Positions 58,730 through 64,000 of a stretch of DNA of 64,000 nt are shown here, piece by piece (positions within the stretch are counted from its first letter, which is position 1; each line of letters starts with the position of its first letter). Origin of the DNA: Gallaecimonas mangrovi (GTDB lineage Bacteria; Pseudomonadota; Gammaproteobacteria; Enterobacterales; Gallaecimonadaceae); the NCBI RefSeq assembly GCF_003367375.1, contig NZ_CP031416.1:2983501-3047500 (forward strand). The letters run 5' to 3'. The position numbers were made by a program, and so were the translations under genes. The notes under the pieces are model-generated. The model searched no databases. It had not been told where the DNA came from and saw only the letters and a program-made list of their open reading frames with translations.

Positions 58730-59500
58730 ATGGCATCTCACCTGTTTCGTTGTCTGGTCACCAGCTCACTTTTGTCCTTACTCAGCAGTTGCGCCTTATT
58801 GCCGCCCGCCGCCAGTAATAACACGCCGGTGATGTCGCGCAGCGGCCTGACCTATCAAGCCGAACATGGCGACATCAAGGTGCAGGCCGAACTTGGGGAT
58901 GATTATCTCAATGGCGTAAACGGCCCCATCGACTACACCCAAGCCTTAAAATGGAACCAGCTAGCCGCCGACAATGGCCAGGGCCAAGCCATGACTAACC
59001 TTGGTATTCAATACCTTAAAGGCTTAGGAACCCATAAAGATCTGCCGTTAGCACTGTCGTGGTTTCAGCAAGCGGCCGTTGCCGGGGATTACCGGGCACC
59101 ACGGTATTTAGGTTGGTGCGCCGAACAAGGTATTGGCCAAAAACCAAACCAGCGTTTAGCGGCGCGCTATTACAAGCTGGCCGCTGACCGCGGCGATATC
59201 AGCGGCCAATATGACCTAGGCCGCATGTATGAACAGGGCCAAGGCGTTCATAAAAGCTATACCAAAGCCCGCAAGTGGTATAAAGCCGCAGCAGAAGCTG
59301 GCAACCTAGCGGCGGCGCCGGCCATGGTGGCCTTGGCCAACCTGTATGAAAATGGCCTTGGCGTCGAAGCCAATACCGGTAAAGCCCAAGCATTGTTGCT
59401 GCAAGCCGCCTCTTTGGGCTATCAGCCCGCCAAAGACAAGTTAGCCCCAGGGGCGTTAAAGGCTGCACCGAAGAAAAGCGTGAAAAACACACAACAATAA
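58730..59500 (+). CDS. Sel1-repeat lipoprotein
   Basis: Lipoprotein of 256 residues with lipobox LSSC and a series of Sel1 repeats (ALKWNQLAADNGQGQAMTNL, ALSWFQQAAVAGDYRAPRYL, AARYYKLAADRGDISGQYDL, ARKWYKAAAEAGNLAAAPAM, QALLLQAASLGYQPA). The C-terminus is Lys-rich. It resembles in layout the Sel1 lipoprotein at 29.9 kb. AAGAG precedes the ATG. Function unknown; Sel1 lipoproteins often scaffold envelope proteins. Confidence 0.87.
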   Translation: MASHLFRCLVTSSLLSLLSSCALLPPAASNNTPVMSRSGLTYQAEHGDIKVQAELGDDYLNGVNGPIDYTQALKWNQLAADNGQGQAMTNLGIQYLKGLGTHKDLPLALSWFQQAAVAGDYRAPRYLGWCAEQGIGQKPNQRLAARYYKLAADRGDISGQYDLGRMYEQGQGVHKSYTKARKWYKAAAEAGNLAAAPAMVALANLYENGLGVEANTGKAQALLLQAASLGYQPAKDKLAPGALKAAPKKSVKNTQQ

Positions 59501-59539
59501 GGTTAATCTGGCAGCAGAGTTATTACCTGATGCTAAATA

Positions 59540-59908
59540 ATGCCTATTTGTGTTTTACGGACGAATCACATCAAATGCCTTGCCGTAGCCCTGCCTTTAC
59601 TAATGCAAGGCTGCGCCTCAACCATGCGTTACGCCTTTAACGACGACCCAAACCCCTGCACTCAAGTGCCCTACCTTTATGGCGGCGTGCGTATCGACGT
59701 TGAGATGTTTAAAGCCAGTGTTGCCAAGGACAGCAGTGTCAGCACTACCGCAGGGACCTTTAGCCTGATTGACCTGCCCTTCAGTGCGCTGTTAGACACC
59801 TTATTGCTGCCAGTGGCAGTGCCAATGCAGTTAAAGGCAGACGATAAATGCGAGCAACAGCAAAAGGCTCATTCCACACCGCCGTTAACCAATAACAGCC
59901 ATCCATAA
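59540..59908 (+). CDS. YceK/YidQ-family lipoprotein
   Basis: Small lipoprotein of 122 residues: lipobox LMQGC, then YLYGGVRID, and FSLIDLPFSALLDTLLLPVAVP, the hallmark of the DUF1375 (YceK/YidQ) family. A Gln/His-rich tail follows. It starts 40 bases after the Sel1 gene and may be co-transcribed. Function unknown. It is the last clearly chromosomal-type gene before the integron region. Confidence 0.85.
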   Translation: MPICVLRTNHIKCLAVALPLLMQGCASTMRYAFNDDPNPCTQVPYLYGGVRIDVEMFKASVAKDSSVSTTAGTFSLIDLPFSALLDTLLLPVAVPMQLKADDKCEQQQKAHSTPPLTNNSHP

Positions 59909-60527
59909 AAAGTTTTACCGCAAAGCCACATGTTAGGTAGGGTTAAAAAGTCAGCATTTCACAAATGCGAAATGGGCAGCGGTAAAAGCCTCCCGGATGG
60001 GTAACAACTCAGGATGAGAAAGGGAGATTGGGAACCACACTCAAGGGCGGTAGCGTGGATTTTGGTTTGATATGTTTGCCATAAGCTTGTTGCCGATATG
60101 GAGTCTTTTAGCTTCCTTGTTGTTCCTTTATATGCCGGGACTCGCCCCGGCAGGCGCCCTACTTTTGTTTACTCAGACCATCCATGGTCCTCGCCCTAAC
60201 GGGCTATCGTCGCAAGCGCCGATATTCAAATTTGCTCCTGGCAAATTTGTCGCGATGGCGTTGTGGGTGATTAGAAGGTGTGTCCTTACGCTTACTGTTT
60301 TTATATACAGTTTATCTATTGCACCCATCTCAACAGGGCCATTGTGACAACGCGCTAGGCTCGCTTTTACTGGAACGACCAGTAATAAGTTGCTAAAAAA
60401 TAATATGATTTAACTCATCCGATGTGATGATAACGAGCGCATGTCTCGCATAAAAACGAGACCGCTCGTTTTCATCGAGTCAAAGAAACTGTATGAGTAG
60501 AGAATAAATAGGGATATCAGTTGGTTA
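59909..60527. other. Gap between the chromosomal genes and the cassette array
   Basis: No supported gene. A 91-codon ORF (60072-60347) covers a stretch that looks like dispersed repeat DNA (GGGACTCGCCCCGGCAGGCG, then CGCCCTAC). Two CAAATTTG palindromes occur at 60227 and 60242. A strong hairpin at 60433-60469 precedes the first attC-like site. No integrase gene is found. Confidence 0.5.
60433..60469 (+). repeat. Strong hairpin at the left edge of the array
   Basis: ACGAGCG-CAT-GTCTCG pairs with CGAGAC-CGCTCGT, giving a 13-bp stem with a CAT bulge and an 8-base loop, followed by TTTT. It could end transcription entering the array. Confidence 0.6.
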
Positions 60528-60592
60528 GCATAACAAATAGCAACTAATCTGATGAGTGAAAGCGAGCGCGCTCGCTAATAAAACTGTTATGT
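60528..60592 (+). other. Leftmost attC-like site
   Basis: GCATAAC (R'') and GTTATGT (R') bracket 65 bases with a perfect GCGAGCGCGCTCGC palindrome in the middle. The R boxes mismatch at one base and the inner L boxes pair poorly, so this may be a degenerate attC or the array boundary. Confidence 0.5.
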
Positions 60593-60610
60593 GTCAATCA
60601 GAGTAGGCGC

Positions 60611-60853
60611 ATGGAAATAGACTACGAAAAAATTGGAAGCAAAGAGGAGCTTATCGCTCTTATTGGTAGGCTATGCGCTGAGGATACTTCCAAGTGGGAA
60701 AATGTATCTACATTATCTTTCCTTGAGGCTATGGCTTCTTGGCTAGAAAGTTCTGGTAACCTTTACAAAAATCTCAACCTGGACACAGATTCAGAGCTTC
60801 CTAGCTGGCAGATATTCGCTGATGCAATCCAGGCTGCAACTATCTATGAGTAA
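60611..60853 (+). CDS. Cassette 1: DUF7660-like protein
   Basis: Acidic cytoplasmic protein of 80 residues (YEKIGSKEELIALIGRL, then WENVSTLSFLEAMASWLES and WQIFADAIQAATIYE). This pattern fits the DUF7660 family, which is common in integron cassettes; the match is from memory. It fills the cassette 60587-60928. No strong ribosome site. Function unknown. Confidence 0.7.
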   Translation: MEIDYEKIGSKEELIALIGRLCAEDTSKWENVSTLSFLEAMASWLESSGNLYKNLNLDTDSELPSWQIFADAIQAATIYE

Positions 60854-60861
60854 TCATCAAC

Positions 60862-60934
60862 ACATAACAAACAAAGGCAGCATCGCCCTGCGGGCTGGAC
60901 GCGCTAACGCTCGCCGCTGCTTTGGGCGTTATGT
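60862..60934 (+). other. attC site 1
   Basis: R'' ACATAAC and R' GTTATGT are exact complements. The inner L boxes, CAAAGGCAGC and GCTGCTTTG, pair with one extra G on the left, the extrahelical base expected of attC. Length 73 bases. The first half begins nine bases after the cassette 1 stop. Confidence 0.85.
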
Positions 60935-60949
60935 TTCTTGGAGGCAGTA

Positions 60950-61627
60950 TTGAGTTTTGATTTGGACAAATGGATTGGTGAGTTAAGAGAAGCAATAAAC
61001 TCTTACACATCGCTTCATGATCCTATATTTTGTGGTAATGCCATGACCGAGTACTATGAAAATAGTAACTTAATAAAGTGCATTGCTTTAGGAACTGCCG
61101 TTCAAGAAAAAGAGAATACTGGGAAAGAACTTTCTAAAAAAGAGCTACAAGCCGTAGCTGATAAATATACTAAAGAGTTTTCTGATCAAGCCTTTAATGG
61201 GCTAATGGTTTATCGGCGTCAAATGGTAGTAATAGCATCAACTATTTTTGAAGCTTTACTTAACGACTACTTAAAGTGTTACTTTGGTTCTTATCCTCAA
61301 AAAATGTATAGCTATGTAGGTGTTAATGGAACCATCAATTTTAGAGATGTTTTAGACTATGACAGCAAACAAGAATTGATTCATCATTATTCCTGTGTAG
61401 CATCTAAACGTTTCACTTCAAAACCTTGGAAAAGTGTTCTTAAAAATATGGAAAAGCTCCTTAAGCTACAGGTTAATAAAAAGGAATGCATACTCAAAAT
61501 GTTATCAATTAGAAATGAAATCATTCATGAGGCATCCAAGGCCAATATTGAAAATGACGATGTATTCGACTATTTCTATGCTGTAGAGGATTTCGCAACA
61601 TCTTTGCCAGCAATAATCGAAACATAA
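60950..61627 (+). CDS. Cassette 2: HEPN-motif protein
   Basis: Protein of about 225 residues, mainly helical. It contains RNEIIHE near residue 192, the R-x4-H signature of HEPN domains, many of which are RNases in toxin or defence systems. Earlier helices carry ASTIFEALLNDYLKCYF and FRDVLDYDSK. The start is TTG five bases after GGAGG; a TTG four codons earlier overlaps that site and is rejected. AT-rich, unlike the chromosomal genes. No partner gene (antitoxin or nucleotidyltransferase) is seen beside it. Confidence 0.75.
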   Translation: MSFDLDKWIGELREAINSYTSLHDPIFCGNAMTEYYENSNLIKCIALGTAVQEKENTGKELSKKELQAVADKYTKEFSDQAFNGLMVYRRQMVVIASTIFEALLNDYLKCYFGSYPQKMYSYVGVNGTINFRDVLDYDSKQELIHHYSCVASKRFTSKPWKSVLKNMEKLLKLQVNKKECILKMLSIRNEIIHEASKANIENDDVFDYFYAVEDFATSLPAIIET

Positions 61628-61721
61628 CAAGCAAATCAACGCGGACTAATAAAGCTTGGCTTGGTTCGCTGCGCTCACAATTTTAGCCAAGCTTTATTAG
61701 CCTGTTATTTGGGCGTTAGGT
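61622..61721 (+). other. attC site 2
   Basis: R'' ACATAAC overlaps the cassette 2 stop; R' GTTAGGT closes the 100-base site. The centre has a perfect 16-bp stem CTAATAAAGCTTGGCT/AGCCAAGCTTTATTAG. R'' matches the TTATGT at the start of cassette 2, as expected for a native cassette. Confidence 0.9.
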
Positions 61722-61733
61722 GCCAGTCAAAGT

Positions 61734-62114
61734 ATGATTCCTTTATCAAAACATGATTTAAAATCAATTGAGAACCTAGACTCTGTTTCAGATGAAGAAA
61801 TCCTTGAACACTTGCCTCAACTTTTAGAGTGGTTAAAAGACTGCAATTGGCCAGTATTCCAGCCAATTTGCCAGAGGATTTCTAAATTAAATTCAGGTTT
61901 TAACACTGAAATACAGAATGTCCTTAATGGCAGTGACACCATTTGGAAATGCAATATTGTTGGTCACCTTTTTCCATCAATGGATCTTCAGAAAGTAGAA
62001 TCATTTAAGTCACCTTTGCTTAATTTAATAAACAAAGCAACAATGCAAGACTACGAAGAAGGTCTAATAGACTATGTAGAAATTCAGCTTTCAAGAATTG
62101 CGAAAGGCACCTAA
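61734..62114 (+). CDS. Cassette 3: DUF5071-like protein
   Basis: Protein of 126 residues. HLPQLLEWLKDCNWPVFQPI matches the WLxDxNWPV core of DUF5071, a family seen near polymorphic toxin and cassette loci, where some members may act as immunity proteins; that role is inference. Its stop codon lies inside the R'' box ACCTAAC (62109-62115), which extends to a nine-base match with the cassette front (GTTAGGTGC). No ribosome site is evident. Confidence 0.7.
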   Translation: MIPLSKHDLKSIENLDSVSDEEILEHLPQLLEWLKDCNWPVFQPICQRISKLNSGFNTEIQNVLNGSDTIWKCNIVGHLFPSMDLQKVESFKSPLLNLINKATMQDYEEGLIDYVEIQLSRIAKGT

Positions 62115-62188
62115 CAAACCGCTGTAGTCGGTCGTGGACCTCACCCGGTTTATCGGACACGCATCAATAACTGACAAAGAGGTCATTG

Positions 62189-62551
62189 ATGCCCGCTTAC
62201 AAGACCGGAAAACGTACCCAGCAGTACAGCCTTGAGTTCAAGAAGAAGGCCGTGCAGTGGAGCCATGAGCCACACCGCAGCGTCAAGGAAGTGGCCGAGG
62301 CGCTGGACATTCACCCCTTCATGTTGTCTCGTTGGCGCAAAGAATCCCGTGAAGGTAAGTACGGCATGGCCAGCAAGACCCCGAAGCCCGAAGGCAAGCT
62401 CAAAGAGCAGGATGAAGTGAAACAGCTCAAGAAGCGCATTGCCGAGCTGGAGATGGAGAACGACATCCTAAAAAAGTGGCAACGTTTCCAGGCGGAGGAA
62501 CAACGCAGCGGTATCGCTTCATCCAACGCCAGCAAGGGCAAATCCCGGTAA
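62189..62551 (+). CDS. IS3-family transposase OrfA
   Basis: DNA-binding subunit of 120 residues: a helix-turn-helix (YSLEFKKKAVQWSHEP, then VKEVAEALDIHPFMLSRW) and a C-terminal leucine-zipper-like coiled coil (QLKKRIAELEMENDILKK). An A6G slippery run at about 62469-62475 is placed for -1 frameshifting into orfB, as usual in IS3 elements. AGAGGTC lies ahead of the ATG. orfA looks intact. Confidence 0.9.
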   Translation: MPAYKTGKRTQQYSLEFKKKAVQWSHEPHRSVKEVAEALDIHPFMLSRWRKESREGKYGMASKTPKPEGKLKEQDEVKQLKKRIAELEMENDILKKWQRFQAEEQRSGIASSNASKGKSR

Positions 62552-63357
62552 AAGCGCTGTGTGCCAGGCTGAAGGTCTCGCGCAGTGGCTACTACGACTG
62601 GCTCAAGCGCCAACCAAGCCAACGTCAGCAACAAGACGACGCTTTGCTAACGGCTATCCGCCGCCTATTTGAGAAGGCAAAGCAACGCTATGGCAGCCCG
62701 AAAATCCATCGTGCCTTGCGCTTGGAGGGTATTCGGGTTGGCGCTAAACGGGTGGCAAGGCTGATGCGTGAAGCGGGGCTAAAAGCCCGTGTGGAGCGGG
62801 TTTACCGGCGGATGAACAAGCGCCGTGCAGAACTGAAAGTGCTGCCGAACCATCGCCTGGCTATCCCAAAGCGAGCGGCCCAAACCAGCAGTGGTCCAGT
62901 GATGTTACCTACATCCGCTTTGGCCGCCGCCATGTGTTTTTAGCGGTTATCGTGGACCTGTGGTCACGGAAAATCATCGGCTGGGCGCTGCATGAAAAGC
63001 TCAACGCCGAACTGAGCACGGTCGCGCTTTATAAAGCCATCAAGCAGCGTAAGCCCAAGCCAGGATTGATACTGCACACCGACAGGGCATTGAATTCCGG
63101 CGAAAGTGATGCAGAAATGGCTCAATCGATATGGTATTCGCCATAGCATGAACCGCCCAGGGCAATGCACGGATAATGCAGAAGTGGAGTCGTTCTTTAA
63201 GACGCTCAAAGCCGAACTGATACACGACAATCACTTCGGTACGGTGGCGTCACTGCGCCAACAGGTAGGCCATTACATCCAGCATTTTTACAACAAGGTG
63301 CGGCTACACAGTAGCCTCGATTACGTATCACCGATACAGTACGAGCAAGCCGCTTAA
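62476..63357 (+). pseudogene. IS3-family transposase OrfB, frameshifted
   Basis: DDE integrase-type transposase. The N-terminal part (VKALCARLKVSRSGYYDW) is in the -1 frame relative to orfA. The frame breaks near 62865; adding one C to the CCC run restores AIPKASGPNQQWSSDVTYIR with the first catalytic Asp. It breaks again at 63085-63098, where one G and one C missing would restore HTDRGIEF with the second Asp. The last part (RPGQCTDNAEVESFFKTLKA) carries the Glu. Three single-base losses make it inactive unless they are sequencing errors. Confidence 0.85.
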
Positions 63358-63383
63358 TAACAACTGCGTGTCCGTTTTATCGG

Positions 63384-63596
63384 GTGAACATCATCTTTAT
63401 TACAGTAGTTGTTATAACCTGTTTTTGTTTGCTATGCGTATTTGCTTTAGCTTTTTGGGGTAATGGAGCTATTGAAGCAGAAAAAATTCCAGTGATGCAG
63501 CAAAATTTATACAGTATGGCAAGTTTTGGGTGGCAAGCTGGTTTTGGCGCTATTTTAGGTCTTATCGGTGGACAGGTCACAGCAGAAGAAAGTTAA
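63384..63596 (+). CDS. Cassette 4 remnant: small membrane protein
   Basis: Protein of 70 residues with two hydrophobic segments (IIFITVVVITCFCLLCVFAL and GWQAGFGAILGLIGGQV). The GTG start codon lies in the terminal repeat of the IS, so the IS has replaced the natural 5' end and perhaps the first codons. No ribosome site. The stop falls inside the R'' box of the following attC. Function unknown; may not be expressed. Confidence 0.6.
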   Translation: MNIIFITVVVITCFCLLCVFALAFWGNGAIEAEKIPVMQQNLYSMASFGWQAGFGAILGLIGGQVTAEES

Positions 63597-63693
63597 CAAA
63601 CGCTTCATGATGGGACGCAAAAAGCTTGGCTTGCGTCACTTCGTTCCTTAATTTTAGCCAAACTTTTTCGCGCCCCATAAGCGGGCGTTAGGC
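63591..63693 (+). other. attC site 4
   Basis: R'' AGTTAAC and R' GTTAGGC bracket 103 bases. The central stem (AAAAAGCTTGGCT with AGCCAAACTTTTT) resembles that of attC site 2, as expected of one integron family. The partner of this R'' (GTTAACT at the front of cassette 4) is missing. Confidence 0.85.
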
Positions 63694-63712
63694 ATACGGA
63701 AAATCCGTGACC

Positions 63713-64000
63713 ATGGAAATGAAATTCGATATTACACGATCTTTTGAACAGGATCTTAAGAAACTAGCACCGAAAGAAAAGGATCGAGTTGTAGTTGCAA
63801 TTGATAGATATGCGGCAACATTTGATACTGCGCTTGATGTCTCAACCCAACACGTCTATCGCCCTCATAAATTGAATATGCCAGATGGATTGGATTCAAG
63901 CCTTTATGTTCTTCGAGTTTCACCTCAAATACGAGTGATTCTAACAATTGAGGAAGACCCTCTTTTTGATCAAAAAATCGTCACGCTGTTTCGAGTTGTG
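63713..64000 (+). CDS. Cassette 5: RelE/ParE-like toxin, cut by the window end
   Basis: 96 codons open to the window edge. The pattern (FEQDLKKLAPKEKDRVVVAI, YVLRVSPQIRVILTIEEDP, VTLFRVV) fits the RelE/ParE toxin superfamily, small ribosome- or gyrase-targeting toxins common in integron arrays. No antitoxin lies upstream; it would have to be beyond the window or absent. The family call is from motif memory. No clear ribosome site before the ATG. Confidence 0.6.
   Translation, partial: MEMKFDITRSFEQDLKKLAPKEKDRVVVAIDRYAATFDTALDVSTQHVYRPHKLNMPDGLDSSLYVLRVSPQIRVILTIEEDPLFDQKIVTLFRVV

Larger units (their letters stand above)
62135..63393 (+). mobile_element. IS3-family element, decayed
   Basis: About 1.26 kb with ends related as inverted repeats: left TGGACCTCACCCGG, right (complement) TGATGTTCACCCGA, and an inner CGGACACGCA shared by both. 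The core CACCCG pair is at 62142 and 63386, so the limits are good to about 7 bases. It holds orfA, a slippery A6G and a frameshifted orfB. No target duplication is seen, and the two flanks belong to different cassettes. Confidence 0.85.

Noticed and set aside
60072-60347. 91-codon ORF before the cassette array
   Set aside because: Its sequence resembles dispersed intergenic repeat DNA, and it has no ribosome site and no recognisable domain.
60433-60592. CRISPR-like repeat cluster
   Set aside because: There are only two palindromes sharing a core and no regularly spaced direct repeats. No CRISPR array was seen anywhere in the window.

Overview
The window is chromosomal DNA of a gammaproteobacterium. 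The evidence is gene order typical of that class: lepA-lepB-rnc-era-recO-pdxJ-acpS, rpoE-rseA-rseB-rseC, and sdhE-ygfX next to nadB and ygfZ. Many chemoreceptors and cyclic-di-GMP proteins, a family B DNA polymerase II, and moderately GC-rich coding sequence suggest a free-living aquatic relative of the Alteromonadales/Aeromonadales, perhaps Gallaecimonas-like. The genus is inference only.

From 1 to about 21.6 kb the window is mostly housekeeping. It holds uppP, a chemoreceptor, an unusual PAP2 phosphatase lipoprotein, and a long minus-strand operon lepA-lepB-lepB-rnc-era-recO-pdxJ-acpS with two tandem signal peptidase I genes. The sigma-E operon (rpoE-rseA-rseB-rseC) follows, with a good sigma-E promoter in front of rpoE. 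Then come nadB, ygfX-sdhE, ygfZ, a periplasmic cyclophilin, a META/MliC-like lipoprotein and NADH dehydrogenase II. From 21.6 to 35 kb lie signalling and envelope genes: a PAS-GGDEF-EAL protein, an M50 membrane protease followed by a GAF-GGDEF cyclase, a DUF2726 protein, the ABC-F protein YbiT, a Sel1 lipoprotein, a tiny Gly/His-rich lipoprotein missed by size cut-offs, and a YtrA-type GntR regulator that heads an ABC exporter operon. From 35 to 60 kb are polB, a DJ-1/PfpI protein, a second chemoreceptor, a Gld-type ABC system behind a predicted sigma-E promoter and a 33-codon ORF, an EAL phosphodiesterase, nfsB, a PAP2 phosphatase, an ankyrin protein, a HIT protein, an alpha/beta hydrolase, a third chemoreceptor, a small catabolic locus (MatC-like carrier, amidohydrolase, divergent GntR/HutC regulator), a diguanylate cyclase and two lipoproteins.

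The last 3.5 kb (about 60.5 kb to the end) differs. It is AT-rich and made of short plus-strand genes separated by attC recombination sites. The R'' and R' boxes are complementary and the central stems are long, so this is an integron cassette array. No integrase gene lies on the side where attI should be, so it looks like a cluster of attC sites lacking an integrase, at least on the visible side. The cassettes encode a DUF7660-like protein, a HEPN-motif protein, a DUF5071-like protein, a small membrane protein and a RelE/ParE-like toxin cut by the window edge. An IS3-family element with a decayed transposase has inserted in the array and apparently deleted one cassette junction.

The most interesting signals are the integrase-less array with its HEPN cassette, the sigma-E promoter and small ORF in front of the Gld-type ABC operon, and the tandem lepB genes. 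No rRNA, tRNA or CRISPR array was recognised.
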